Shown here in pieces: positions 33,834 through 46,691 of a stretch of DNA of 64,000 nucleotides; within the stretch, counting starts at the first letter, position 1; every line of letters begins with the position of its first letter. This DNA is from Diplolepis rosae. Taxonomy: Eukaryota > Arthropoda > Insecta > Hymenoptera > Diplolepididae. The stretch spans positions 11,035,501 to 11,099,500 of the forward strand of contig JAPYXD010000677.1 of assembly GCA_030998225.1 (NCBI GenBank), read 5' to 3'. Under the pieces are notes generated by a model. The model saw only the letters and a program-made list of their open reading frames with translations. It did not search any database and was not told the origin of the DNA. The translations under genes were made by a program, and so were the position numbers.

Positions 33834-34524
33834 GTTAATAATTAATTTTCTATTTTTTTCTTCATATACAGTTCTCATCTGCAAGAAATATAAAATTACA
33901 GAGGATGGAGTCTTTTCCCATATGGGAACAACATTGACTAATTCGAAAGATTGGGATGGACACCGAAAAATAAGAACAAAGTTGTAAATTTTTGTAAATA
34001 GGATCATAAATAAATACAGTTTTATGTAAATAAATTTGTACTTCCTTATCATACTTTTTTTTATTAATTTGTTCAGAGAAATAAAAGAATACAAATTTTA
34101 ATAGAGCTGAAGCACTGATTTAATATGGCTAAGACTTACAAAGTGAACGGTGCCAAGTTGAGGCCAAACTGGACCATGAGGTAGGCTCTCGTCGGGTTAG
34201 GTGTTTCATTTTTGCGGTTTGGTCCTGCCTCGATACCCAAGTTGGGGCCCGGTTTTGCCTGGTTGGGGACTGGGTGAATTTCACCCCAGAGTCGAAAAAG
34301 TGATATCCTGCTTCAACAATGAGTCCTAAAAATCTAAAAAAAATTGCTAGGTATTATTTAAGGATTGCAAAAGATGATATTTTAGTTTTTTTAACTAAAA
34401 TTAATTATCAAGATATTCAGCTTTAATATCTAAGATGGTAAAATGTGCAGAGATTAATATCTTGGATATTACAATTGAACATATAAGATGGCTGTCCCAT
34501 AGTTGAATATCCATTTTTCTCCGT

Positions 34525-36098
34525 GTATAACTTATATATTTTACTTACTGATGCGTCTCAAGTTGAAGGACAGATCACTTCTATTGCATATAAAAGATCT
34601 TATTAGAATTTAAGGAAACTTTAAATAAAATTTTAAAATGAATCTTCCCGGCGTGCTGCGAGCATGTCAATCTTAGACTTGGATTTCGATGAACGCTAGA
34701 AAGTAACCACATGACCTTTATATATCCAGTAAATCCTATATTTTATCTAAAGTTTAGTATTTCTCTGGGAAAGATTTTCACTACGACACGTTTTTCCCTA
34801 AAATAAAATTAGTTTAGCAAAAATTCTAAACTTGGGTCTCTCCATGTACCTTTAGAATAAAACACAATATAAAAAATTACTATGCAACGAAATAAATAAA
34901 TGAATCCTATTTCAAGTATTTTTTGCATTTCATGATTGTCACTAGCATTGGATTATGAACTCTTTCACAATAATAATTAAGAAAAAGTAAGTTTTATATT
35001 TTGTACAGTTTTGCAAACAGATTTACTTTTAAGCATTCATCATTTTTTAAAATTACAATCAGTTTACTAATTCATTACGCACCGCTGATACTCACAGGCT
35101 GTGAATGTCAGATTCTGACGATGTAGAGTACAAATTGAAAAGCATATATTTTAATTAATTTAGGTATAATCACGCTTTGATGAGCTGGCGATTACGACAT
35201 AGCTGGACGTGAAGCAATAATTTAGTTTAATTTCGTGTCGCTGTGCGACAGAGAAAAGAGTGCACCCTGTAAATTTAATAACAAACTTGCACCTGTTCTG
35301 AACAGTTCACGAGCCGTGGAATATTGCAAGGAATTCCTGACCAATTTTCTCTGTGTCTATTTAAATATGCATAAGTATATTGTACTATGTTTTGACACAG
35401 GCACACAATTTTAGATGCATTATAATTTATTCTCTTTAAAGAGTTATAACTTTAAGAGTATTAAAATTAAATTATGTTAATCACATGTACATATGTATAT
35501 ATTTTTATGATCCTTATTTACTAATAAACATTTCTATGGATATATTTTAGATAAAGATAAAAGCGTAAATAAAATATGATGTTCGCGATATTCTTTTATT
35601 CTGAGCATAAAAGTCATGCTTTTTCTTCTGAATTAGTATGGAGCCTAATAACCTCCTTTTTTACTGTGTATCTTACGAAACATGCAATTCACTTGTTCTC
35701 AGACAAAAGGCATTTACTGCATTATATTGTTAAGCTTAATAGCTAATTATGGTAAAAAGCTTCTACGGACTTCCCTGTTGCTTGTCTCACTTGACTTATA
35801 ATCCTCCTACTAACCGACTATATCTTCTTGTACGAAAAAATTATAACCGATGCAACGTACACGCTTACCTACAACCAGTGAAATAATCAGATGCCCTCGG
35901 GATATCTAACTTTTTATGTTCAGCTTCTCTTTGTCGTTAAATAATCACTTGTAGCTCAGTCTTGAATTTTTCATTCCTATCGAATCATTTTTCATCTCAC
36001 AGACTCGAGAAATAGACTAACTAGCAACATTTCTCAAAATAAAAGCACGAACATGGGGAAATAGGAAAATGAAATCCTTTTATATTTAAAATTAACTA
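34525..36098. other. Region upstream of the GDNF/GAS1-type exon, no exon called
   Basis: A CACGGAGAAACT-family fragment lies at about 34780-34852. The patch 35150-35350 is GC-balanced and open for about 60 codons with several Cys (for example CKEFLTNFLC). It has a poor acceptor and does not fit the domain pattern, so it is not called. Confidence 0.35.
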
Positions 36099-36237
36099 CT
36101 CTCTAAATTTGAATCAGTCAACATCTACTGATTATCAGTGAAATTTGACTGATTCAAATAGCTAAAAAGAGGTTAATGTAAATCAGTCAAATTTCACTGA
36201 TAATCAGTAGATGTTTTACTGATTCAGATTCAGAGAG
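36099..36237. mobile_element. CTCTCTAAA-ended MITE, short copy
   Basis: 139 bp, starting CTCTCTAAATTTGAATCAGT and ending ACTGATTCAGATTCAGAGAG, with TA at 36097-36098 and 36238-36239. The interior is made of ACTGATTATCAGT-type words. Related to the nested copy at 55734-55953. Confidence 0.9.
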
Positions 36238-37325
36238 TACACTTAGAATTTTATTTCATCTAGTTTTGACAGTATTTTGAAAAAATAATTAATTGATTGA
36301 AATTTTCCTACATGTTCAGGTTCCTGAGAAATTATTTATTACTTAATATAAAAAACTGAAATGAAATGTTTATAATTTTTCTACGGATTAAAATGAGTTC
36401 TAGAATTTTCAAAATTAAAAATTTGTATCCTTTTTGCGAAAATTTTGGATTGTAAGCATGAAGATAAATTGCTTTTGTGCATATTTGAAAATAACTTGAA
36501 TCCATAAACGCATTTCTTTAATTCTTGATTTTTTACAAAATTAGTAGAATGAAAGAACTGTATTTCAAATCAAGTATTGAACTGTTTTTAATAGAAAGAT
36601 TCAAGATCTAGAATATTTTGTATTTACTATACATAATAAACTTTTAAAAATATGGATTCTTAATATTAAAAGAGTTGTCATTGAGATTTTCATTTTAAAA
36701 AAATATGAAGAAGCTTGCAATCCTCAAAAGCGGAATAACTCATCAAATTTTGTAGTTCACAAATTAATATAAAATGTATTTATAGACACTTATTCTGAAA
36801 GTTTTTTATTTCAATATACAAAAAATAAATCAAAAATCAAAATGTATCAAATACTCCATGCTGATAATTATTTTTATTTTTATAATTCAGTTACTTTTTA
36901 GTAAATTTAAGAAACAATTTCTTGATTCTTAGTTATAAAGTGTTGAATATTCTGATACTTATATTTAGAAATTCTTAAACTTGTATCAGGGATAATTTGA
37001 CGTTTTGGGTAACTGAAGTTTTATGATAATTTTATGATAAATTTCATAAAAATTCTGTTACGGTTTGGTAGATTCAAGATACATATTATGAAAAATGTCA
37101 GAAATTTCAGTACATTTTTTGCAATTTTAAGATACCATTACTCAAAAATATCATAAATATCTTCAAATTTTACGTTACCTTTGTGACATAAAATTTTCGA
37201 ATATTTCTAACAGTGTGAAGCACAATAAGGAAAAATATATTCTATTTTGACATAATAACCCTCAAATACTGTTCCATGTATTTCTCAAGAATCATCTTTA
37301 AACAATGATTTTTTTATTTTTGCAG
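36238..37325. other. AT-rich intronic or upstream sequence
   Basis: No exon seen before the acceptor at 37325. A stretch from about 36950 to 37215, ending TTCTAACAGTG, resembles 46720-47125 (both contain GGTAACT-AAG and GATACTT-TAT words), which suggests an old shared repeat. Confidence 0.35.
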
Positions 37326-37453
37326 AGATGCTTGTCATGATGCCTGGACCCAATTACGAAAGTCACCATTGTTTGGTTGTGTTTGTCCAAACAACCACAT
37401 GAAAAGACGTTGTGATCGAATATTTTCAAGTGTAAATCATAATCCATGCATCG
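37326..37453 (+). CDS. Exon of a GDNF/GAS1-domain receptor-like gene (exon A)
   Basis: The acceptor TTTTTATTTTTGCAG and donor G|GTAAGTATCC are both strong. Only one frame is open: one base, 42 codons, then one base. The peptide runs DACHDAWTQLRKSPLFGCVC, then PNNHMKRRCDRIFS, then NHNPC. The spacing (C, then A, L, SPL, C-x-C, C, C) fits the second half of a GDNF/GAS1 domain. That domain occurs in GFR-alpha-type receptors and GAS1, extracellular cysteine-rich proteins of the GDNF-RET system; insects have a Gfrl gene. The next exon at 48626 continues in phase. Identity rests on one domain half read by eye. The exon itself is well supported. Confidence 0.72.
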
Positions 37454-37962
37454 GTAAGTATCCAAACATTTAACAAGACCATACAATGTACATAATACTA
37501 TTAATCGTACTGTAGTATGATAAATCATAATTTTAGATGTTTTAAAATATTCTATACGTAAGCGCTAGAAGTTTTTTTTCAATATTTTTTATTTGACATA
37601 TCCATATATTTTGGTGTCAGTAAAAAGTCTTCTGTCTGTCTATGTTGCTAATCTCATCAATTCAGGGTGACAGGAAGTGAATGTTTTGTTTTCAAATTCC
37701 AATAATTCAACGCAACTCGAAATTTTCAAAATTACTTTTTTATAGTTCTTGAAATTGTACAGAAATATTTCACAGACATGAATATTAGGCATTACTGTAT
37801 AAAGTTATATATTTAGATGGTTTCACTCAAGATTTAGCTTTAAAATTTTTTTTGCTTGAGATAATTTTTTTAAGTTTTTCGATCGAAAATATTCGACACG
37901 TATTTTTTAATTTAAATATGATATTAAAAATGATTGAGTATTGAATTTTTAAAATTTTGAGG
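37454..37962 (+). other. Intron start, AT-rich
   Basis: The first 0.5 kb of the 11.2-kb intron between exons A and B. No features beyond the donor. Confidence 0.5.
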
Positions 37963-38626
37963 TAACATGGAAAATGGCGGCTTCCATGGCCTGTTGGGCA
38001 TTGAGAAAATGGTATTATGCAGCAAACTGTGCTGTAATATTGCGAAACTAAAAAAACACATGGGCAAAGTAACTTACGCGCCTGTGATTGGTTGATAGAT
38101 CGAAGACCTCGAAACCTCGCAAACTAAAAAAAAAATAAAATGAAAAGAAAAGCGTATAGAATATAACTTCACAACGTTCAAGGTTTTGCCAGCTTATAAA
38201 GCAGGTTAAAAATCAGTTGAATTTATCGATCGTTACGGAGGACGAAAATATTAACGATTCGATCATACTAAAATTAAACGCAGAGGCGGTCATCATAATA
38301 ACTTTCATTACATTATGCTTTTAAATAAATTTTTTAAACAATGTTTGCTCTGATGTTATTATTGTTTATTGATGAAAAATAATGTTTCCTATTTTGAGAG
38401 TTGTTTTTTTGAGAAGGGGGGCTCCGCCCCCCAAACCCCCCGGCGGGGTCTTTGCCCCCTGCACTCCCAACGGGTCTGCGCCCCGGACCCCCCTCCCCCC
38501 CGGGCAATTTCGTATTTACTCCATGAACTCACTCAAGCCGCCAAATTTCATGTTCTCATGGAGAAAAATAATATACGCACCTCGAGGCGAAAGTGCTCAA
38601 GCAAACTCGCGTGAAGTTCGCGGTAC
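37963..38626 (+). repeat. 0.67-kb dispersed repeat with G-run core, copy 2
   Basis: Inverse of 28107-28773, located inside the large intron. It begins TAACATGGAAAATGGCGGC and ends CGTGAAGTTCGCGGTAC. Immediately downstream (38632-38666) lies a separate short palindrome, GAATTGATCG with CGATCAATTC around CGACTTCGCG. Confidence 0.8.
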
Positions 38627-41600
38627 TCGGTCGAATTGATCGCGACTTCGCGTTATCGATCAATTCGGCCTCGTGCGGCCAACTTCACGTTCGTCTGCAT
38701 TCGCTCACTTTCGCCTCTCTACGCGTAATGTACTTTTTACGATTGTGTATACTAAAAACATTATTTTATTTAAAAAATGTCTGCAAATCATGAAATTTAC
38801 ACTTTTTTCTCAGCTGTCAGATGAGATTTATTAAAAATCGATTCCATTTTTTGTTGATAAAAAACGGTCAAGTTTATAAACAAATAGATTTTTTTCAAAT
38901 TTTATACTAAGTTTTTGTTTTATTTTTATTATCATCGATAAATGCTTCTTAAATATTCCAGAGTATACTGTAAAAATTTGTGTGGAATGAATGTTTGCAA
39001 TATACGTGAACGTAAAGCAGTACTTTTTCCAAACCTCAAAAGTTTAAAAATTCACTGCTCAAAAAAGTTTTAATATCGTATTAAAATAAAACACACCTAT
39101 TAAATATTTTCGATCAAAAAATGCAAAATTTTTTTTAAAACCTAAATCTTGAGTGGATTCATCCATATATATGTTTTTAAAAAAACTTGGAAAAATTAGC
39201 ATTTACTCGAATTATTCCAAAACAGTTTATTATTAAGTACAGAAAAATTCTGAATGCATAAAATACTTTTTTTAATAATAGCTAATATCCAGAACAACTA
39301 AATTTTTCTTCAAAAATTACAGAGAAAAAATCTTAAGTATTCAGTTCATATTACATCTTGAATTTAGCCGATTTTCAGATTTGAATCGCAACTTTCTGTT
39401 TACACTTTTAAAGAACTTATTTTTTCGTATATTCTATATTTATCAATATTTTTAAGCTGCACTTAATTCGCAGTTTAGATAGAATTTAGTGATATATTTG
39501 CGATTTGTCTCCGTGAATCACAGCATTCCGATCGATGAGACTCCTTTCATAGGTTCACTTTACCCCTATTTGCTATTAACACCATAGATCCGATTAGTAC
39601 ACAATCAGAATTAGGAACAATGATTTCCTTTGATCTCAATCACTCACCTTGGATTGACGAGGCTTTCTGTTAATATCACTTAATGGTATACATACGTCCT
39701 GCTCTGTACGATAACGTGAGACCTAAAGTAAGTATCGTGTGTGCGTGCGAGCTTTCTTCAATGTGTATTTAGCCCTCGTTTATACGTATAAATACTTGTA
39801 GAAAACATATTAATAATATATACGCGATACCACGTTAACCCAGATAATAGTTTTTTATTAATGGCAATGTACAACTACCAAGGGAACTCGTTAAATCAGA
39901 TATTTATTGTCACAATAATTTAAATATAAAATATAATTACTTTATTGTCAGGTGCTACTTTGAAACTAGTTTGTCACTTCTGGGATTTTCATAACTCTAT
40001 CGATTTACAAAAAGTTTGTATTTTCGAAGCATAAAAGAACTTTTATGTTTTTCTTCATAAAATAACATTTTACCACCGTCTTCTGGTGTATTTTAAACAT
40101 TAAAAACTTATAAGATATAAAAAGTTTATATTTTAAATTAGGAAAATTATCTTTTTATTGTTAATTCTTACATATTTATATTCATCTCTTCAACTGTGTT
40201 ATCCATAACTTTTTTATTTTTGAGTTCACTTTGGTAGTTGAATGGATGTTCAATATGTTCAATCCTATCATAAATGTTTATGTTGACGCTAAGTATTTTG
40301 TAATCTTCTGTTTTAAAAGTTCGAAATAAGTGTTACACTTTATGTGTAGATTATGGATTTAGTCTCGAAGTATCGCTTGGCATTTAACGTGTTGAAGTTG
40401 CTTCTCTATGTCGTTTACAATGAAATGCTTGATATTGATAATACAAAACACCTTATTGACAATAACTTTTTAGTTTTATATATTACTGGTATAACTTTAT
40501 TCCACTTTGGACATGCTATGAACTTTGAATAATTAAATGTTCATTTTTATTTTTTCATTTGTAACTCTTTAACTTCACTCCTGTCATTCTAAATTTTTTA
40601 AACACTTTTTTGTACTTTTTTCTTTAAGACAATTTCAATTCACATTTTAGCAGTTGTTTGATATTGCAATAAAGAAACTTGTGATACTTGTGTACCAATT
40701 TATTGAATACATTTTTATATCCGCTTAAAACATATATGAATATAAAATAAAAATTTTCAAGAATAAGCTTAATCAACCTATTTTCACAAACTTGATTAAC
40801 TTTCATGAATATATACAAAGTCTGCATTGTAATTCAAAGCTACTAAGCTAACGACGCTACACATTCTTGATGATACGCAAGAGCTTTTGTTATTCGACGA
40901 GTATCTCGCTCTGCGAGTTGACACACTGTGCTTACACTTAATTAACATTGCCTTTACGTTAGCGTTATAAACACAGAATAGTAACTCATTATAAAAATCT
41001 ATGAAAGCTTCATTTCTTACAGATGCTTTACTTATGAATGAGTAAAATTTTATTAATATTGAAACGAGTTTTCTACTGAAAACATCAATACTTGTAATTA
41101 AAACCTCATTATTTACCCTCTCACTATGACGTAGATAAAAAAGAATTTTTACAGAAATTGGAGAATAAAACATAGGGGGTTTCTACAAAATTCTGTGTTT
41201 AGACTAAAATTCAGCGTTAATGAGGAGATTCCAAAGGATTGCGGAAAAACAGTTGTTTAAGATTCCACAAATGACTATAGCATTCTAAAAAGTACGAAAA
41301 CATTCCAAGAAAATATGGAGTATTCAAAATATTCTAATATTGGGTATTTTTTAGAAGTTTTAATTTGTATTATGAAAATTCCCAGTTAATTTTTGGAACA
41401 CTATTCAGTTTTTTAGATTTTGAATCACAGTTTATAAAAAAATTTATATTTACAAATCCATTTCACAAGCTACTTGAAAACCTGTAATATTTTGATATTT
41501 TTAAGCTAATTTTGAATGTTGAGTGTTTTGGAACATATAAGTAATCCTTTTTAAACATTTTATTATTTTCTGGAAAAAAATTATATAATTTTATAGAAAC

Positions 41601-42651
41601 CCTGTCAACGTGTCAAGAATTTACATTCTGGCTTTTTAACACTGTCGACATTTTTTAAGAATATTTCCAGAATATTTGATCTCTTTTCTAGATTATTTTA
41701 CATTGTTTTGATAAGCCAGTCTAAAATGTTTTAGAAATTTTTAAATAATTCTATGAAATCCCATAAGATTCTGGAAAATTATAAAACATTTCAAATTGTC
41801 TTGGAACAGTCTAAAATATTCTAGACTTCTTTGGAATGTTGTTAAATTTTCAGAAAGGCTCTATCTATTTCTATAATCTTCAATAATTCCTCTTTCATAA
41901 TTCCTCTAGTGTCGCCTCATTAATTATTCATTCTACGTAAATATCAATTTCTTCCATTCTGGGTGTAAATTTCCGCATTTTAAATATTCTCACTTGAAAA
42001 TTGAGTAAAAGTATCTACGAACTTATTTTAAAATACGAATGAAAAATTTGAAATGTATTTTTGTTTCTATATGGCACACGCCGTTTTTTGGGAAATACAA
42101 ATTTTTAAAATTCAGAGGTAAAAAATGTTAAGTTTTCGATAAAATTAACAATAAATAAACACTGCAGTCAACAGTTTTGAAAATGATACTAATGATATGA
42201 ATAAAAAGAGAAATTCAAGATAAATAATGCATCCCAAAAGAGACATTTAAGTGACCTTATATACTGATTGATTTCGAACAAATCAGGAATGTAGTTCAGC
42301 GATGCATCACGTATCTGCATATGCACGATGCACTAGCACGTAATTACAAGTACTCTGCCCGGAAATGTCGCAATGAGAAACGTTGAAAATTATTCCCCGT
42401 TAATTCTCCGCAAATAATGCGCGAATAAATCAACGATAATGTCATGTCTGTTCTAATCAGTTAACACACTGTTCAAAACGCCACACATGTACTCTCACTG
42501 TTAAGTATCGCATTTTAAATTACACCTAAAATTACAACGATTCAAGATTAACGAGGTGTTAATTTGTTTACTTGACGCGAATTTAAATTTACTAGTTCGG
42601 AAATAATCTTTGGCTTAAGAGAATTATCAGTATTTTGGAGAAATTTATTTA
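38627..42651 (+). other. Intronic sequence, no exon seen
   Basis: Mostly AT-rich. GC-balanced, non-repeated patches at 39480-39850 and 42280-42560 could be conserved regulatory sequence. A 125-codon open frame on the - strand at 40796-41173 has no domain, and I treat it as chance. Confidence 0.4.
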
Positions 42652-42864
42652 CTCACAGTTTTTAACGTTTATTGAACGATTCCCAACTAAATGATTGGTT
42701 TCGTCTCCATTAAATTAAAAAGTAGTGTATATTTAATAACAGATTGTATATTTGAAAGGTTTCAAATATATTGGGTTGTCCCAGAAGTAATTGCCGATTT
42801 ATTCATACAAATTAAACACAGTTTCTTAAATACAAGGAATGAACTTTAAGCAATGATATATATA

Positions 42865-44331
42865 ACTCGCCGAGCGCTCGAAATCGCGTAGACCAAGCAA
42901 CAGGGAATTTGTTATGACATTATTTATTTCAGAAAACGGACTGCGCCATCAAAAGAGAGGTTGGTCATAGAGTAATTGTGTCATGTTTTGGACAACGAAA
43001 TATGATTTATAAATTTGTTATTAACATTTAAGACCAAAAAATCGCACTTTTTTTAGTTTTTTGTTTATAACATTAAAGGTAATTATCCAATCTTAATGAC
43101 ATTAATTGAAAAGTTGTAGAAAATTGAATTGCGAACAAAATGTCTGCTTGCCGCAGAGGTGGTCCGATTTTTATTTTGAAAACGGCTTTTAAAAATATAA
43201 ATCAAGCACAACAGAACGTCAATCTTGGTTTTTCGCTAAAATGCTGCAAAGTTTATTAAAAAAAGGTCTAAACATGGCTCTGAACGCTTGAACGCAGCAA
43301 AGTGACAGTGGCGGGGGGAGAAGGCGAGTAGGCTCACTGTGTCACTTTGCTGTGTTCAAGCGTTTAGAGCCATGTTTGGGCCTTTTTTTAATAAACTTTG
43401 CATAAAGTCGGTTACTTTTCCACCAAACCTCAACCTGAAAAGTTAAAAATTTACTGAGATATTAATTTGTTTAACAAAAGCTCAATTTCCCGATTTTTCC
43501 GAATTTTCTTCGCTTCTAATTATCCAATCAGATCGAACGGCCGCTCATTTTGTTCGCAATTCAATTTTCTACAACTTTTCAATTAACGTCATTAAGATTG
43601 GATAATTACCTTTAATGTTATAAACAAAAAACTAAAAAAAGTGCGATTTTTTGGTCTTAAATGTTAATAAAAAATTTATAAATCATATTTCGTTGTCCAA
43701 AACATGACACAATTATTCTATGACAACCCTCTCTTCTGATGGCGCAGTCCGTTTTCTGAAATAAATAATGTCATAAATCATTCATAACAAATTCCCTGTT
43801 GCTTGGTCTAGCGGAAAACTATTGTCCGCGCTCGAAAATCATGATAAAAATTTTTTTTCGGTCATTCGGAAAAACAAAAATATCGTTTTGGAGAATTTGT
43901 CATGACGCATTTTTTATCTTAATACAATTTTAATGCAACCTTAATAGTTTTTTAGATAAAAATTTTAAAAACTCAATTTTTCGTCATCAAAAATGATCGA
44001 AAATCAGTGTTTTTCAAAACATAAATTGCTATTACTCGGTCAATTTTCGACGAAATTGTTTGTTGTTTTATCATTAAACGTGGAATACTTTAGCGGAGCC
44101 AATGAATTGAATGAAATACATCGAAACATTTTACTTTAAACAATATTTTAATGAAAATAAAAAAACATATTTTTGTGGTTGTTCCGGTAGAAAGTCTCTA
44201 ATAAATTTACGATTTCGGAAAACAAATTCTCTAAAACAGAATTTTTGTTTTTGTGAATGACGAAAAAAAATTTTTATCACGATTTTTGTGCGTGGAAAAT
44301 AGTTTTCCGCGATTTTGAGCGCTCGGCGAGT
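42865..44331. mobile_element. Foldback element with CTCGCCGAGCGCTC ends
   Basis: The ends ACTCGCCGAGCGCTCG and GAGCGCTCGGCGAGT are inverted. Inside are two further inverted pairs: about 42880-43150 with 43550-43805, and about 43807-43900 with 44229-44310. A central hairpin at about 43245-43410 has arms sharing AACATGGCTCT and AGAGCCATGTT and a G-run loop. No open frame of note. Several layers of palindromes suggest repeated insertion or a composite origin. Confidence 0.78.
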
Positions 44332-44910
44332 AGCTAAAGATGTATGCGTTGTCATGGTGCAAAATGACACCTTTACGATTGACCAATTCTGACCGTTTTT
44401 TGTTGACCGCTGCGTTCAATTTGTTCAGCTGACGACAGTAGACATCCGAATTAATTGTTTGATTCCTTGGAAGCAGCTCAAAAAATACCACATCTTTCCA
44501 ATCTCACTAAACAGACAGAACAATCTTCTTTCAATGCAATAATCAGTGATAATTTTTTTCAAAAAAGGATCGAATTCATTGCGTAATCACAAGCGTTGAT
44601 ACGTTTTGTTAAATGAATTTTTTTCACTTCATGTGGAATCCAAATATCAAGTTTTTTAACGAGTCCAAGACGTTGTAAATACCGGTCTATTGTTGATTTT
44701 GGTATTTTTAACATTTCTTCAATCTCTTGCACAATTACATGACGATCCGATTCAATTATGGCTTTGATTTGGTCATCATCAACTTCATTTGGCTAATTTG
44801 GCTAAGAGTGACAGCTAACAAATTCCAGAAGGAAAAAATAATGACATTGATAGAAGTGATTCAAAAAGATGGTCAAAAACATTCATATCTGAAATCGGCA
44901 ATTACTTCTG
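44332..44910 (-). pseudogene. Mariner transposase remnant (copy 2)
   Basis: Read on the - strand, from the N-terminal side: EIEEMLKIPKSTIDR-type sequence near 44690-44740, a broken middle, then FFELLPRNQTINSDVYCRQL. It then reaches the second catalytic block ILHHDNA near 44345, after which the foldback insertion cuts it off. The third catalytic block is lost. Confidence 0.75.
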
Positions 44911-44996
44911 TGACAACCCAATTAGACATAATAATTAATTTTGTTTTGAAAGAAAAAATTTTGTCATCGTTCAATGAACGTTCAAAACTGTAAGTA

Positions 44997-45966
44997 CATG
45001 AAATTTTTTATACATAAAATTAGACTCCATATTTAATTTTTTTTTGTTAAAAAAATTTCTCTTACATACAATATTTACATTATAATTAAAAAGAGGCGAC
45101 TTTTTATATCAAATAAAAGAAATGCGGTTTAAATTTAACGTTTCAAATTCCCTGAGAATAATCTGGCATGAGATTATAATTAATGTATATTATTTATGAT
45201 AATGTAAAATTAAATAAGGTCGAGGCTATTGAGTGTATATTATATAATTAAAATGCTTTTTAATTATGACTACGCCCTTGTAGAATAATCCACAAATCAT
45301 CCATTTTAAAATAAATATTGAAAATATGAAGCTGAAGGGAATTGGAACTTTGAATTGACACTTTTTTCTTTTGGCTCAAAGAGTTGTCCTTGCACAATTA
45401 TTAAAGTTTTATTTATTAACTTGGTAAATATTCCAAGAATAATCAGTGAATACTAATCTTAAATACCTAAAATCAGTATAAAATATCTGAAAAAATATAT
45501 AATTATTTTAATAGGAATTTTTAAACTGACGCGTAAATAAATTCAGTTCTTTTGCAACTTCATTGAAAAACATTATTCAGTACAAAAGCTAATACACGTG
45601 TTTAAGGTAAAGTATTGAAAAAGACAATGTTTATTCTGGAGCAGAGTATAGAAAGTTAGCACTGCATGAATTTGGCATGCTCATTCTTCTCAAGTTTCTT
45701 ACGTACCTTTGCATGCTGACAATTCTTACTTCTTTCACGTATCTGTCTATTCATTGTTCTTGCGCCTGTTTCGTTTTTCCATTCTCTACACTCGACTGAC
45801 TACTCTCATATCTTCCTTATTTTCCTTTACAAACTTCTCCCAAACTCGATTTCAACAAAAAAGCCGTGTCTCAAAAAAAGTTGAACTTGGCAAATGGTCA
45901 ATAAATTAATTGAACTTTTAAATTTAGCCAAAATCATTCGTCTCTAATCTTTAGAAATTTAGTCAA
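44997..45966 (+). other. Intronic AT-rich sequence
   Basis: No coding or repeat structure that I can support. Confidence 0.45.
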
Positions 45967-46691
45967 GGTAGTTCTTCCACGGAAATTAGACATCAGGCAA
46001 AAATAGGTAATTTTGCTTTCAAGAATAGCAATATTATTATTTAAGGGCTAATTTGAAAGAGAAAAGATTACTTTTCATGTAAAAAATTTGTAATGCAGAA
46101 AAATAATGTATTTAACAAATTTTATTTTTACCCAAACTTTTTTTCCTATCGCTTCACACCAAATTTTAAAAAATGATGTGATTCTAATAAATCACGGATC
46201 ATTTTTTCAGGAAAAAGAATCTTGACAACTTTATCGTTCCCAATTTTTGAAAATTAATTCTTTAATAGCTGAAACCATTAAAAATCAATTTTCTAAAACA
46301 AAATTCTCTAAAATCAATAAATTATTACCAAATTGAGCAATTTGTTTATAAAAATTTTGTTTTGTAAAATTGATTTTTAATGGTTTCAGACATTAAGAAA
46401 TTAATTTCCGAAAATAGGGAACGATAAAGTTGTGAAGATTCTTTTTCCTGAAAAAATAATCAGTGCTTTATTAGAATCACATCATTTTTTAAAATTTGGT
46501 GTGAAGCAATAAGAAAAAAAGTTTGGGTAAAAATATAATTTGTTAAATGAATTATTTTTCTACATTTGAAATTTTTTTCATGGAAAATAATCTTTTCTTT
46601 TTCAAATTAGCCCTTAAATAATAATATTGCTATTCTTGAAAGCAAAATTACCTATTTTTTCCTGAGGTCTAATTTTCGTGGATGAATTACC
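45967..46691. mobile_element. TTAA-flanked long-TIR MITE, copy D
   Basis: The left flank TCAA (one base from TTAA) precedes GGTAGTTC; the right end is followed by TTAA. The arms contain ATTAGACATCAGG and CCTGAGGTCTAAT. Length 725 bp, within the large intron. Confidence 0.82.

Larger units (their letters stand above)
32885..34524. mobile_element. GATATTC-family MITE with later insertions
   Basis: The left part (GAAAAATAGATATTGATCC, 32892) and right end (complement of GAGAAAAATGGATATTC, about 34498-34520) are inverted. Flanks on both sides are rich in AGATATT and GAATATC words. Between about 33240 and 34340 lie a Tc1/mariner fragment, a TA microsatellite and a block with GGCCCGG-type words (34140-34280). 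Related to 17193-17345. Confidence 0.55.
42771..44922 (-). mobile_element. Mariner-like element, copy 2, with internal foldback insertion
   Basis: The terminus TTGGGTTGTCCCAGAAGTAA and the complementary right end (CAACCCAAT) are complete and flanked by TA (42769-42770, 44923-44924). It is the same family as 8549-11070. Compared with that copy, the sequence between about 8640 and 9270 is missing and replaced by the foldback element at 42865-44331. It still has the unoccupied site of the Tc1-like element, near 44645. Confidence 0.88.
42652..44994. mobile_element. CTTACAG-ended MITE occupied by a mariner
   Basis: The ends CTCACAGTTTTTAACG and the complement of CGTTCAAAACTGTAAG, with TA at 42650-42651 and 44995-44996, match the uninterrupted 203-bp copy at 63663-63865. 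The mariner at 42771-44922 splits it at CAAATATA. Confidence 0.85.

Noticed and set aside
35200..35415. Cys-containing + strand frame as an upstream exon of the GDNF/GAS1-type gene
   Set aside because: A possible donor phase fits, but the acceptor is poor and the Cys spacing does not match the expected first half of the domain.
40796..41173. 125-codon - strand frame
   Set aside because: It lies in AT-rich intron, has no recognisable domain, and no promoter or poly(A) arrangement that I can see.
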